Origin: Streptacidiphilus jiangxiensis
Lineage (GTDB): Bacteria > Actinomycetota > Actinomycetes > Streptomycetales > Streptomycetaceae
Assembly: GCF_900109465.1 (NCBI RefSeq)
Contig: NZ_FOAZ01000017.1
Span: 1-64,000 of the forward strand
Length of the DNA stretch: 64,000 nt
Direction: 5' to 3'
The notes under the pieces are model-generated. The model saw only the letters and a program-made list of their open reading frames with translations. It was not told the DNA's origin and made no database searches. Position 1 is the stretch's first letter. Each line of letters begins with the position of its first letter. Position numbers and translations under genes: made by a program. Shown here piece after piece: positions 35,963 through 44,990 of this stretch.

Positions 35963-37132
35963 ATGCGCCGTCCACGCCTTGTCCTGCCGGCCGTCGTCGC
36001 CGCCACCGCTCTGCTCGCCTGCGGCGCTGCGGTCACCCCGCCCGCGTCAGCCGCCACCGGCTCCCCACCCCCGCTGTCGGCCGTCCTGCGGACCGCGACG
36101 ACGCGGGCGGTCGCCGACGGCTACCCGGCCGCGATCGCCTACGCCCGCCGGGGCGACGTGAGCGCCACGGCCGCCGCCGGGCTCGCCGACGTCGCGACCG
36201 GACGCCCGGCGCGGCCGGGTGACCGGTTCCGGATCGCCAGCAACACCAAGTCCTTCGTCGCGACCGTGCTGCTGCAGCTGGTCGCCGAGCACCGGCTCGG
36301 CCTCGACGACCCCGTGGCCAGGTGGCTGCCCGGCGTGATCTCCGGGGCCGGCAACGACGGCCGGCGGATCACCGTGCGCGAGCTGCTGAACCAGACCAGC
36401 GGCCTCTACGACCCCACCACCGACCCGGCGTTCTTCGCCCCCTACCTGGAACGCCACGACATGAGCTACGTCTTGACCCCTCGCCGGGTCGTGGCCGAGG
36501 CCTCGGCCCACCGGCCGCTCTTCGCGCCCGGCACGCGGTGGAACTACTCCAACACCAACTACCTGGTGGCCGGTCTGGTGATCGAGGCCGTCACCGGTCA
36601 CAGCGCCGGGCGCGAGATCACCGACCGGATCCTGCGCCCGCTCGGCCTGACCCGCACCACCCTTCCGCTCACCGATCCGCACATCCACGGCCGTCACCTG
36701 CACGGCTACGACCTGTCCGGGCACGACGTCACCGTCTTCAGCCCGTCCTACGACTGGACCGCCGGAGCGATGATCTCCACCCTCGACGACCTGGCCGCCT
36801 TCGACCGGGCCCTCTTCTCCGGCCGGCTCCTGCCCCCGGTCGAGCAACGCGCCCTGGAGACCGCCCCGAAGGTCCCGGGCGACGACGGCTACGCACTGGG
36901 CGTGACCCACTCGACGGTCGACTGCGGCGCCGGCCACGAGGCCACCGTCTGGGAGACCGACGGCGGCGGCCCGGGCTTCACCAGCCTCTCCCTCACCTCC
37001 GCCACCGCCGCCGATCGCCAACTGGTGCTGGTCGGCACGGTCTTCGACCTCGGCCAGGACCTCCGCCACCAACGCCCCGTCCCCGCCTCGACCGCCTTCG
37101 ACCCGGCCGGGACGGCGGTGTTCTGCCACTGA
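35963..37132 (+). CDS. Exported serine hydrolase (class C beta-lactamase / DD-peptidase fold)
   Basis: 389 residues from ATG 35963; the frame upstream to 35858 overlaps the promoter. The N-terminus MRRPRLVLPAVVAATALLAC is an export signal: C20 lies in a possible lipobox (LLAC), while ASA at 28-30 would suit signal peptidase I. The catalytic S93xxK96 is in IASNTKSF, YSN at 195-197, and DGGGPGF serves as the third KTG-like block. Family members are D-alanyl-D-alanine carboxypeptidases, beta-lactamase-like esterases and EstB-type enzymes. The role in cell-wall trimming is plausible but unproved. Confidence 0.9.
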   Translation: MRRPRLVLPAVVAATALLACGAAVTPPASAATGSPPPLSAVLRTATTRAVADGYPAAIAYARRGDVSATAAAGLADVATGRPARPGDRFRIASNTKSFVATVLLQLVAEHRLGLDDPVARWLPGVISGAGNDGRRITVRELLNQTSGLYDPTTDPAFFAPYLERHDMSYVLTPRRVVAEASAHRPLFAPGTRWNYSNTNYLVAGLVIEAVTGHSAGREITDRILRPLGLTRTTLPLTDPHIHGRHLHGYDLSGHDVTVFSPSYDWTAGAMISTLDDLAAFDRALFSGRLLPPVEQRALETAPKVPGDDGYALGVTHSTVDCGAGHEATVWETDGGGPGFTSLSLTSATAADRQLVLVGTVFDLGQDLRHQRPVPASTAFDPAGTAVFCH

Positions 37133-37147
37133 ACGCCCGTCGGCGGC

Positions 37148-38767
37148 TCAGAGCTGCCACTCGGTCGCGAGCACCCTCATCAAGTCCGCGTGCCGCTGCC
37201 CGACGATCTCTGGGGTCCAGTCACCGCAGGTCAACACCTGAACCGTGAGGGCGAAGTTGCTGATCCCGTTCTTGGTGGAGAAGTAGCGCGACTTCTTGTC
37301 GGCGAAGTCGTAGTTCTGCGCGGCCGAGTTCTTGGCCCGGCTGAGGAGCACCAGGTTGCCCAGCCGATGGGTCCACAGCTCCCGCGCGTCGTCGTCGAAG
37401 AGCTCGGCCCACCTGGACCCGCTCGACGGCTTCTGCGGCAGGACGTGCTCGACGGTGATGACCGGGTGGTGGTAGCTCACCCCGGACCCGGCGGACAGGG
37501 CTTCGTCGAGCCGCAGCAGCACGTACTTGCGGATCTTCTGCTCCTGGTAGAGCCGGCCGTCCAGCCGTGCCAGCGTCTCCGCCCGTTCGACCGGGGTCAG
37601 CTCGAACGAGGGCGAGTCGAGGCCCCGTCCGTCGGCGAGCTCACGCAGCAGGTCGGCGTAGCGGGTCACGCGCGGCGTGGTGTAGACGCGACGGATCAGC
37701 ATGCTGGCGGCCAGGCGCTCCAGCGCACGGAAGAAGCGGTCCAGCTCCCCCGGGTCGTGGCGGTGGTGCCGCAGGGCCCAGAGCGCGGGCGGGCGCCAGT
37801 CGTTGTTGTCGAGCTGGGCCAGGCGCCGGAACCAGCCGTTGACCCTTTCGTCGGCCGGTTCGTCACCGGTCGCGCTCGTGTAGCTCTGGTCCCGGATCTG
37901 CTGGTACGCGTCCGCGTACGGGATCACCACGTCGTCGACGAAGGTCCGGGCCCGGTCCGGCATGTACTGCGAGAGGACCTGCTCGGGAATGGCGAAGATT
38001 ATCCGTATGTGGAGGAAGAGGTCGAGGAAGCCGTCGCGGCCGAGCGCCTCCTCGGCGTCCTCCCAGCTGGTGGCGCAGGCGTCCGAGGCCTCCTCGGAGA
38101 GGGCTCCGATGATCCGGGACTTGAAGATGTCGGTCGGTGACAGGTCCAGGCCGCGGGCGTTCATGACGCTGAAGATGCGGTGCGCGCTGTCGAGGTCCGA
38201 GGTGCTGACCAGGACGAGGAAGGTCCGCTCGGACAGCCGCTGGTGAAGTGCCTTGGCATTGGCCAGCACGGCGCGTTGCGAGTCCGTTCCCAGAGCGCCG
38301 GGCTTCAGCTCGAGAAGAGCGGGGAGGGCACCCGCGGTCTGGACGTACTTGGCGAAGAAGGCCGCGTCCCGGTCCCGCAGCCTGAGCCTCGGCCTGCTCT
38401 CCAGCCCGCGGACGCGGCTCCCCGGCTCCGCCACCATGACGTCGAGCTCGTGGCGCAACTCCTGGTCCGGAGCGAGGTCGCGGAGCACCGCGAGCAGGAT
38501 GGTCAACGTCGTCAGCCGCTGTTGCCCGTCGATCACGTCGGCGAGCGGCGCGCTGCTGCTCTTGACCAGCACGACCGAACCGAGGAAGTAGGGCTCGCCA
38601 CCGTGGCGCTCCAGCGCCTCGAGAAGGTCGGAGAGCAACTGGTCGGCCTGCTCGACTCCCCAGGCGTAAGGACGCTGGTAGTCCGGGATCCGGAAGTCGT
38701 AGTCACTGCTGAAGACCTTGTGCAGTGGGAAGTACCGCTGGATCCGACCGGTGGGACGGCCGGTGCC
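37148..38767 (-). CDS. DUF262/DUF1524 (GmrSD-type) nuclease gene lacking a start codon
   Basis: The frame encodes an N-terminal DUF262 domain (IPDYQRPYAW, then DGQQRLTTLTILL and FSVMNARGLDLSPTDIFKSR) and a C-terminal DUF1524 HNH-type domain (VEHVLPQ, HRLGNLVLLSRAKNSAAQN). GmrSD-type proteins are NTP-dependent restriction nucleases against modified phage DNA. The first possible start is TTG 38638, but it would remove the conserved YQRPYAW motif, which is encoded in the 43 sense codons just upstream (38639-38767). Those contain no ATG, GTG or TTG, and are preceded directly by the TAG that ends the SDR gene, in the same frame. So the gene is 5'-truncated, starts at a rare codon (ATC or CTG), or depends on readthrough. 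It is read here as coding, possibly a pseudogene. Confidence 0.75.
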   Translation of the reverse strand, partial: GTGRPTGRIQRYFPLHKVFSSDYDFRIPDYQRPYAWGVEQADQLLSDLLEALERHGGEPYFLGSVVLVKSSSAPLADVIDGQQRLTTLTILLAVLRDLAPDQELRHELDVMVAEPGSRVRGLESRPRLRLRDRDAAFFAKYVQTAGALPALLELKPGALGTDSQRAVLANAKALHQRLSERTFLVLVSTSDLDSAHRIFSVMNARGLDLSPTDIFKSRIIGALSEEASDACATSWEDAEEALGRDGFLDLFLHIRIIFAIPEQVLSQYMPDRARTFVDDVVIPYADAYQQIRDQSYTSATGDEPADERVNGWFRRLAQLDNNDWRPPALWALRHHRHDPGELDRFFRALERLAASMLIRRVYTTPRVTRYADLLRELADGRGLDSPSFELTPVERAETLARLDGRLYQEQKIRKYVLLRLDEALSAGSGVSYHHPVITVEHVLPQKPSSGSRWAELFDDDARELWTHRLGNLVLLSRAKNSAAQNYDFADKKSRYFSTKNGISNFALTVQVLTCGDWTPEIVGQRHADLMRVLATEWQL

Positions 38768-39661
38768 CTACGGGGTCGGGAACGGGAAGGCGACACCGGT
38801 CAGGCCTTCCGAGACGGCCCAGAGACGGCGGGCCCGTTCGGGATCGCGGGCGTTGTCGCTGAGGACCGCCGGGGCGGGGTGGCCCTTGAGCTCGCCGCGA
38901 CCGTCGGGGCCGGTGTAGCTGCCGCCGGGCAGGGCCTGGGTGGCGGCGAAGAGGACCGGCAGGGCGCCCATCTCCTCGGACTGCGCCATGAACCGGTTGG
39001 TGAGGGACATCATGGCGCGCTGCACCGCGCTGCCCGTGCCGCGCTGCAGGTTGGTGGCCGCGTAGCCGGGGTGGGCCGCGTGCGCGGTGAGGGGCGAGCC
39101 GGCCGCGGCGAGGCGGCGCTGGAGCTCCTGGACGAACAGCAGGTCGGCCAGCTTGGACTGCTGGTAGGCCCGCCACGGGCTGTAGGAGCGCTCCGAGTTG
39201 AGATCGTCGAAGTCGATGTCCACACCGGGCCGGCGGTGGGCGTTGGAGGCGACGCTCACCACCCGGTCGGTGAGCCTGGGCAGCAGCAGGTTGGTGAGAG
39301 CGAACGGCCCGAGGTGGTTCGTGCCGAGCTGCATCTCGAAGCCGTCGACGGTGCGGCGCTCCGGGATCGCCATCACTCCCGCGTTGTTGACCAGCACGTC
39401 CAGCGGGCCCTCCCAGCCGGCGGCGAAGCGCCGCACCGAGGCCAGGTCGGCGAGGTCCAGCTCCCTCACCTCACAGCTCCCGCCGCAGGACCGCGCGGCG
39501 TCGGCGCCACGCCGGGTGTCCCGGACGGCCAGCACCACGTGCGCGCCGACGCGGGCGAGCTCGCGCGAGGTCACCAGGCCCAGACCGCTGGTCGCGCCGG
39601 TGACCACCACCGTCCTCCCGGTCAGGTCGGGCAGGTCTGCGGCGGTCCACTTCTCACCCAT
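38768..39661 (-). CDS. Short-chain dehydrogenase/reductase
   Basis: 297 residues from ATG 39661. It has the NAD(P) site TGATSGLG (about 22-29), the NNAGVM motif, the catalytic Ser in VVSVASNAHRR and YxxxK in YQQSKLADL (Tyr and Lys four apart). The length and the LNSERSYSPWRAYQQSK block resemble the retinol-dehydrogenase/WW-oxidoreductase-like group common in actinomycetes. The reaction is NAD(P)H-linked carbonyl/alcohol interconversion; substrate unknown. Its TAG stop is followed in frame by the start-less DUF262 gene. Confidence 0.92.
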   Translation of the reverse strand: MGEKWTAADLPDLTGRTVVVTGATSGLGLVTSRELARVGAHVVLAVRDTRRGADAARSCGGSCEVRELDLADLASVRRFAAGWEGPLDVLVNNAGVMAIPERRTVDGFEMQLGTNHLGPFALTNLLLPRLTDRVVSVASNAHRRPGVDIDFDDLNSERSYSPWRAYQQSKLADLLFVQELQRRLAAAGSPLTAHAAHPGYAATNLQRGTGSAVQRAMMSLTNRFMAQSEEMGALPVLFAATQALPGGSYTGPDGRGELKGHPAPAVLSDNARDPERARRLWAVSEGLTGVAFPFPTP

Positions 39662-39766
39662 GCCTCGATTCTGGCCCCCGGCGCGGGCAGCGGCGAGTGG
39701 GTGGACTCCGCCGACGGGCGGTCCGGCCTGCTGCCGACCAGGCACTCCCGGACGCACACTGGCCCT

Positions 39767-40306
39767 ATGAACGCCCCCGAGCCCGGACCCGATCCCGCGA
39801 CCGTCGCCGCCCGCGCCGCCGAACGCGAACGTCTGCGCGCCGCCCACCTGCTCCCGCACGGGCGCCGACCCGCCTCCTCCGCCCGCGGCATCCACCACAC
39901 GGCGCTGATCAGCAGCGATGTCGAGCGGACCATCCGCTTCTACCAGGACCTGCTGGGCTTCCCGCTGACCGAGCTGATCGAGAACCGCGACTACCCCGGG
40001 TCCTCGCATTTCTTCTTCGACCTGGGCAACGGCAACCTGCTGGCCTTCTTCGACTTCCCCGGCCTGGACGTGGGACCGTATGCCGAGGTCCTGGGCGGGC
40101 TGCACCACATCGCAATCTCCGTCGAGCCCTCGCACTGGCAGCGCCTGAGACAGCGTGTCGCGGACGCGGGCGTCGCCCACGAGGTGCACAGCGACGTCTC
40201 GCTCTACTTCCGTGACCCCGACGGCGCCCGCATCGAGCTCATCGCGGACCCGCTGGGCGAGATGTACGGCAGCCGGATCCTGGAACAGGCACCGCCCGCG
40301 CCGTGA
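39767..40306 (+). CDS. VOC-family (glyoxalase/dioxygenase superfamily) protein
   Basis: 179 residues from ATG 39767. After a charged head (1-38) the two betaalphabetabetabeta modules are visible: GIHHTALISSDVERTIRFYQDLLGFPL and GLHHIAISVEPSHW, with the final FRDPDGARIELIADP. The His in HHTAL, the His in HHIAI and the Glu in RIELI are the usual metal ligands. Members include glyoxalase I, ring-cleaving dioxygenases and resistance proteins, and the substrate is not predictable. It diverges from the SDR gene (105 bp between starts). Confidence 0.87.
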   Translation: MNAPEPGPDPATVAARAAERERLRAAHLLPHGRRPASSARGIHHTALISSDVERTIRFYQDLLGFPLTELIENRDYPGSSHFFFDLGNGNLLAFFDFPGLDVGPYAEVLGGLHHIAISVEPSHWQRLRQRVADAGVAHEVHSDVSLYFRDPDGARIELIADPLGEMYGSRILEQAPPAP

Positions 40307-40370
40307 CCGCGCTCGGCTCCGCATGAGACGCTCTTCGCTCCGGAGGACGTCAGGTGGAGGCGGGACGGCT

Positions 40371-41096
40371 GTGAGGATCCTGGTGGTCCAGCACGAGGAC
40401 GGGACCGGTCCCGGCATCGTCGGCGAGGCACTGGAGGCCGCGGGCCTGCGCCTGGACCTCCGGCATCCCTGGGCGGGCAAGGCGCTGCCGGACTCGTTGG
40501 CCGACCACGACGCCCTGCTGGTCCTCGGTGGTGCGCCCAACTGCGAGGACGACGCGGCGGCGCCGTGGCTGCCACAGGTGCGAGCGCTGATCCGGGAGGC
40601 GGTGGAGCGGGAGGTCCCCTTCCTCGGCATCTGCCTGGGCGCGCAGATCGCGGCGTCCTGCCTGGGCGGCACGGTGGTCCGGCGCGCCCGCCCGCCGGAG
40701 ATCGGCGCGGTCCCGCTGCGCCGACTCCCGGCCGTCACCGACGACCCGGTCCTCGGGGCGGTACCGGACGGCGCGCCGGCCGCGCAGTGGCACTGGGACG
40801 AGATCGCCGGCCTGCCGCCCGGCGCGGTTCCGCTGCTGACCGGCGACGACTGCGACCACCAGGCGTTCCGCGTGGGCCCGGCGGCCTGGGGGGTCCAGTT
40901 CCACCCGGAGGTCCTGGGCGCGGAAGTCGCCCGGTGGGCCGCGTCCGACGGTCCGGCGACGCGGGCGGCGGGCGCCGACCCGGACGCCGCCGTCGCCTCG
41001 GTCCGCGCGGCGGAGCCGCGGCTGCGCGAGACCTGGACCGCGATGTCCCGCGCCTGGGGCGCGGTGGTCACCGCCCGCGCGACGACGCCGCACTGA
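40371..41096 (+). CDS. Class I glutamine amidotransferase-like protein
   Basis: 241 residues from GTG 40371 with GGAGG 10 nt upstream; an ATG at 40323 in frame lacks one. The nucleophile C88 lies in FLGICLGAQ, and the His/Glu of the triad in WGVQFHPEV. It is a stand-alone GATase1 domain of the GuaA_N/PuuD-like group; such proteins hydrolyse gamma-glutamyl amides (for example gamma-glutamyl-GABA) or supply ammonia to a partner. No synthetase partner is adjacent, so the substrate is open. Confidence 0.85.
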   Translation: MRILVVQHEDGTGPGIVGEALEAAGLRLDLRHPWAGKALPDSLADHDALLVLGGAPNCEDDAAAPWLPQVRALIREAVEREVPFLGICLGAQIAASCLGGTVVRRARPPEIGAVPLRRLPAVTDDPVLGAVPDGAPAAQWHWDEIAGLPPGAVPLLTGDDCDHQAFRVGPAAWGVQFHPEVLGAEVARWAASDGPATRAAGADPDAAVASVRAAEPRLRETWTAMSRAWGAVVTARATTPH

Positions 41097-41153
41097 GCGG
41101 CGCCCCGCCTGCGGCCACCCGGCCACGCTCCGGCCGGCCCGAGACCGCCCGGA

Positions 41154-41588
41154 CTACCCGGACCCGGTGCGCCCCTGTGCGGCCTCCCAGGCGCGGCGGC
41201 GGGTGGCGGAGGTCTGGGACATCCACGCGTCCTCGATCAGCTCCCGCAGCAGGCGCCGGCTGATCTCACCGAGCCGGCTCGCCCGCACCAGCACCGACGG
41301 GTGCCCGTCGAAGTGGGGCGTGGTGAAGAACGGCGTGCAGGGGTCCTGGACCAGCGCCAGCTTGTCCTCCTCGTCGGGCACCCAGATCACGATGACGTCG
41401 GGAAGCCGCTCGCCGTGCTCGTCCAGCGCGTCCGGGCGCGGGGTGCGGAAGAAGACGAACGACCGGCCGCCGACCTGGTAGATCGCGTTGCCCGCGCGCT
41501 CGCCCTCGACGAGCGTCACATGGGGCATCGCCGAGGCGAGCTCGTGCACGTCGGCGACGCGGGCGGGTCGGGAGTCCCGTGGCGGCAC
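41154..41588 (-). CDS. MmcQ/YjbR-family protein
   Basis: 144 residues. The MmcQ/YjbR fold is indicated by VxELASAMPHVT at the start, a GGRSFVFFRTPR strand pair, VIVIWVPDEEDKLALVQ and FFTTPHFDGHPSVLVR, with a C-terminal helix LIEDAWMSQTSATRRRAW. The family has a CyaY-like DNA-binding fold and unknown physiological role. It is convergent with the amidotransferase gene and 24 nt after the LysR stop side. Confidence 0.85.
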   Translation of the reverse strand: MPPRDSRPARVADVHELASAMPHVTLVEGERAGNAIYQVGGRSFVFFRTPRPDALDEHGERLPDVIVIWVPDEEDKLALVQDPCTPFFTTPHFDGHPSVLVRASRLGEISRRLLRELIEDAWMSQTSATRRRAWEAAQGRTGSG

Positions 41589-41612
41589 ACCCCTACGGTA
41601 CGCCGGGCCCGC

Positions 41613-42518
41613 TCACCCCGCCGGGAGCCAACCCTCGCGGCGGGCGAGTCCGCGAGCCGTGTCGAGCAGCAGCTCCAGCGCGGGCGACAGGCCGGCGCGC
41701 TTCCAGACCATCCGCAGCCGCAGGGGCGGCAGGTCGTCCGCGAGCGGGACGGTCGCGGTTCCGACGGGCCCGCGCCCCGTCACGCTGGCCGGGACCAGGG
41801 TGAAGCTGCGGCGGTCCGTCAGATCCAGGTGGCTGAGGCCCTGGATGGGGTTCTCCGCGTACTCGAAGACCTCCCCGGTCCTCGCGAGGGCGTCGGCCAT
41901 GAAATCGTGCCGGTCCGGCGCCAGGCGTCTCGGCGTGTGGAAGAAGCGCTGCCCGGCGAACTCGGCCAGGGCGACCGGGCCGTGGCCGACCAGCGGGTGG
42001 CCCTCGTCGACGATCGCGACGACGCGTTCGCGGCGCAGGGTCTCGTGGACGTACTCCGACCGCGGCGGGATGTCGCGGGAGAGGACGAGATCGTGGGTGT
42101 CGGACCGCAGCCCGGCGTCGAGGTCCGGCGTCCAGCCCTCGCGAGCCTCCAGGGTCACGCCGGGGTGGCGCTCCCGCATCGCCGAGACGAGCCTCGGCAC
42201 CGTCTCGAACACGGCGGAGTAGATGTAGCCGACCCGGACGGTGCCGAGCTCACCACGTCCGGCCAACACCGTTCGCTCCAGCAGCCGTTCGCTGTCGGCC
42301 AGGATCGTCCGCGCGGACTCGACGAAGACCCGACCGGCCTCCGTGGGCCTCACCACGGGCCGCCGCTCGAACAGCTTCACACCCAATCGTCTTTCCAGCG
42401 CCCCTATCTGACGACTCAACGGCGGCTGCGCCATCTGCAGCCGCTCGGCGGCACGTTGGAATCCCCCCTCGTCGGCGACGGTGAGCACGTACCGCATCAG
42501 TCGCAGATCGATCCCCAT
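41613..42518 (-). CDS. LysR-family transcriptional regulator
   Basis: 301 residues from ATG 42518 (MGIDLRLMRY). The HTH occupies residues 4-62 (YVLTVADEGGFQRAAERLQM, then AQPPLSRQIGALERRL); the substrate-binding domain follows. A TACCCT hexamer on the minus strand (42525-42530) lies 6 nt before the start codon and there is no Shine-Dalgarno, so the transcript may be leaderless. It diverges from the secreted beta-propeller gene at 42629 and is its likely regulator. Confidence 0.9.
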   Translation of the reverse strand: MGIDLRLMRYVLTVADEGGFQRAAERLQMAQPPLSRQIGALERRLGVKLFERRPVVRPTEAGRVFVESARTILADSERLLERTVLAGRGELGTVRVGYIYSAVFETVPRLVSAMRERHPGVTLEAREGWTPDLDAGLRSDTHDLVLSRDIPPRSEYVHETLRRERVVAIVDEGHPLVGHGPVALAEFAGQRFFHTPRRLAPDRHDFMADALARTGEVFEYAENPIQGLSHLDLTDRRSFTLVPASVTGRGPVGTATVPLADDLPPLRLRMVWKRAGLSPALELLLDTARGLARREGWLPAG

Positions 42519-42628
42519 ACCCGGAGGGTATCCGCACACGACGCAAACGGTCTTGGACGGGCGGCGCCCGGCTTCACGAGACTGAGGGCGACGACCAGCG
42601 GTCGGATCGCTGATCGATGGAGGGGAAC

Positions 42629-43600
42629 ATGAAGAAGCTCCTGCCCGTCACGGGCGCGCTCGTTGCACTGACCCTGTCGCTCGGCGCGCTCGCGGGCCCT
42701 GCGGCCGCATCGGCCACCGCCACGCCCGCGCACGTCCTGGCCCACTTCGACTTCACCGAGCACCAGACCCCGGAGAACCTCGCGGTGGAGCCAGGCGGCG
42801 CGGTCGACCTCACCTTCTCCGTGGCCCGGCAGGTCGCCAGGGTCCAACCGGACGGCAAGGTCCGCGTGTTGGCCACCATGCCGCTGCCGAAGGACGGCGG
42901 CGCGAACACGCCGGTCCTCGGCTTCGCGGCCACGATGGGCCTGGTGCGCGGCGGCGACGGCACCGTCTACTTCCTCTATGCCGCCGGAAGCCGGAAGTTG
43001 ACGGGCGTCTGGCGACTGCGGCCGCACGGGCGCCCGGAGCGCATCGCCGCACTGCCCGCCGACAGCCTCCCCAACGGCCTTGCCCTGGACGGGCACAGCG
43101 GCACACTCTACGTCGCGGACAGCGCGCTGGGCCGAGTCTGGTCCGTCCCGGTCGGCGGCGGGCGGGCGACCGTCTGGAGCGACGCGTCCGAGCTCGCGGC
43201 CGTGCACTACCTGGGTGCCAACGGCATCAAGGTCCACGATGACGCCGTCTGGGTGTCCAACACGGACCAGGGCACCGTCGTACGCATCCCCCTGCTGCCG
43301 GACGGCCGCGCGTCCCGGGACCCGCAGGTGTGGGCGAGCGGACTGGACGCGGTGGACGACTTCGCCTTCACCGGCCCGGGCCCGCAGCTCCTGGTCGCCC
43401 TGAACAAGAGCGACCAGGTGGTCCGTGTCGACCAGGGCGGGGTCGTCACCCCGGTCCTCGGTCCGGCGGACGGCCTGGAGAACCCGAGCTCGCTCGCGGT
43501 CGACGCCGGCTCGGTGTACGTCGCCAGCGCCGCATACCTCACCCACGTCGACCCGAACCTGCTGACCGCCTCGCTGGGCGCGCTGACCGGCCGAGACTGA
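42629..43600 (+). CDS. Secreted SMP-30/NHL-like beta-propeller protein
   Basis: 323 residues from ATG 42629 (GGAGGGGAAC before it). The signal peptide is residues 1-28 (MKKLLPVTGALVALTLSLGALA, cleavage after AAASA or near). The mature part is made of repeated beta-propeller blades: PENLAVEPGGAVDLTF, LPNGLALDGHSGTLYVADS, ANGIKVHDDAVWVSNTDQG, NPSSLAVDAGSVYVASA. This is the SMP-30/gluconolactonase-like or NHL layout. An enzymatic role is not shown; a lactonase or binding function is possible. It diverges from a LysR gene. Confidence 0.85.
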   Translation: MKKLLPVTGALVALTLSLGALAGPAAASATATPAHVLAHFDFTEHQTPENLAVEPGGAVDLTFSVARQVARVQPDGKVRVLATMPLPKDGGANTPVLGFAATMGLVRGGDGTVYFLYAAGSRKLTGVWRLRPHGRPERIAALPADSLPNGLALDGHSGTLYVADSALGRVWSVPVGGGRATVWSDASELAAVHYLGANGIKVHDDAVWVSNTDQGTVVRIPLLPDGRASRDPQVWASGLDAVDDFAFTGPGPQLLVALNKSDQVVRVDQGGVVTPVLGPADGLENPSSLAVDAGSVYVASAAYLTHVDPNLLTASLGALTGRD

Positions 43601-43724
43601 ACATCTGCAAAACAGATCACTCACAGCGAAAACCTCTATTGGACAGAAAACCGGCCCCGTTCGAGGATTTCTGGTGCGGCGCGGCAGCAAGCCGCGCACC
43701 GCCCGAGCGGAGGTTGAGGCTGAC

Positions 43725-44990
43725 ATGCCGAGTGAAGAGACCGAAGTCGTCGTCGTCGGGGCCGGTCAGGCAGGCGTGGCGATGAGCGAGCACCTGGGCG
43801 CCCACGGCATCCCGCACGTCGTCCTGGAGCGGCACCGGATCGCCGAGCGCTGGCGCACCGAGCGCTGGGACTCCCTCGTCGCGAACGGGCCCGCCTGGCA
43901 CGACCGGTTCCCCGGGCTGGAGTTCGCCGACGTGGCCCCCGACGCCTTCGCCTCCAAGGACCAGGTCGCCGAGTACTTCTCCGCGTACGCGGAGAAGATC
44001 GGCGCCCCGATCAGGTGCGGCGTCGAGGTGACCTCGGTGCGCCGTCACGCCGGCCGGCCCGGCTTCCGGGTCGAGACCTCGACCGGCCCGATCGACGCAC
44101 GCTTCGTGGTCGCGGCCACCGGCCCGTTCCAGCACCCGGTCATCCCGCCGGTCGTCCCGGACGGCGCCGTCCCGGTGCAGATCCACTCCAGCGGCTACCG
44201 CAACCCCGGGCAGTTGCCCGAAGGTGCCGTCCTCGTCGTCGGAGCCGGCTCCTCGGGCGTCCAGATCGCCGACGAGCTGCGCCGCTCGGGCCGCCGCGTG
44301 CTGCTCTCCGTCGGCCCGCACGACCGTCCCCCGCGCGAGTACCGCGGCCGGGACTTCTGCTGGTGGCTCGGCGTCCTCGGCCTCTGGGACGCCGAGACGC
44401 CGCCCCAGGGCGCCGAGCACGTCACCATCGCCGTCAGCGGCGCGCGCGGCGGCCACACCGTGGACTTCCGCGCACTGGCCGCAGACGGCATCGAGCTCCT
44501 CGGCATGACCGCCTCCTACGAGGCGGGCGTGCTGCACTTCGCCCCCGACCTGGCGGCGAACATCGCCGCGGGTGACGCCAAGTACCTCGCCCTGCTCCAG
44601 GCCGCCGACGCCTACGTCGAGCGCAACGGCCTGGACCTCCCCGAGGAGCCGTCGGCCCACGTCCTCGGCCCGGAACCGGCCTGCGTCACCGACCCCCGCC
44701 TCTCCCTCGACCTGGCCGAGGCCGGCGTCACCTCCATCGTCTGGGCCACCGGCTTCGCCACCGACTACTCCTGGCTCGACGTCGACGCCCTCGACGACCG
44801 CGGCCGCCCCCGGCAGCACCGCGGCGTCTCCAGCGAACCCGGCGTCTACTTCCTCGGCCTCCCCTGGCTCTCCCGCCGCGGCTCCAGCTTCATCTGGGGC
44901 GTCTGGCACGACGCCCGCCACATCGCCGACCAGATCACCATCCAGCGCAGCTACCTCACCCACGACGCCGCACGGCGGTCGGAGGCGTAG
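43725..44990 (+). CDS. Flavin-containing monooxygenase-like oxidoreductase
   Basis: 421 residues from ATG 43725 with GAGG 8 nt upstream. The FAD Rossmann site is VVVGAGQAGVAM (G12, G14, G17), with ERWRTERWDSLVANGP after it; the second dinucleotide site is VLVVGAGSSGVQIADEL for NADPH. The IVWATGFATDYSWLD block is the ATG-containing motif of FMO/CzcO-like enzymes. It probably oxygenates a small soft nucleophile or ketone; the substrate is unknown. It stands alone. Confidence 0.9.
   Translation: MPSEETEVVVVGAGQAGVAMSEHLGAHGIPHVVLERHRIAERWRTERWDSLVANGPAWHDRFPGLEFADVAPDAFASKDQVAEYFSAYAEKIGAPIRCGVEVTSVRRHAGRPGFRVETSTGPIDARFVVAATGPFQHPVIPPVVPDGAVPVQIHSSGYRNPGQLPEGAVLVVGAGSSGVQIADELRRSGRRVLLSVGPHDRPPREYRGRDFCWWLGVLGLWDAETPPQGAEHVTIAVSGARGGHTVDFRALAADGIELLGMTASYEAGVLHFAPDLAANIAAGDAKYLALLQAADAYVERNGLDLPEEPSAHVLGPEPACVTDPRLSLDLAEAGVTSIVWATGFATDYSWLDVDALDDRGRPRQHRGVSSEPGVYFLGLPWLSRRGSSFIWGVWHDARHIADQITIQRSYLTHDAARRSEA

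Noticed and set aside
38638-38640. TTG 38638 as the true start of the DUF262 gene
   Set aside because: It would remove the conserved IPDYQRPYAW block that is encoded in frame just upstream.
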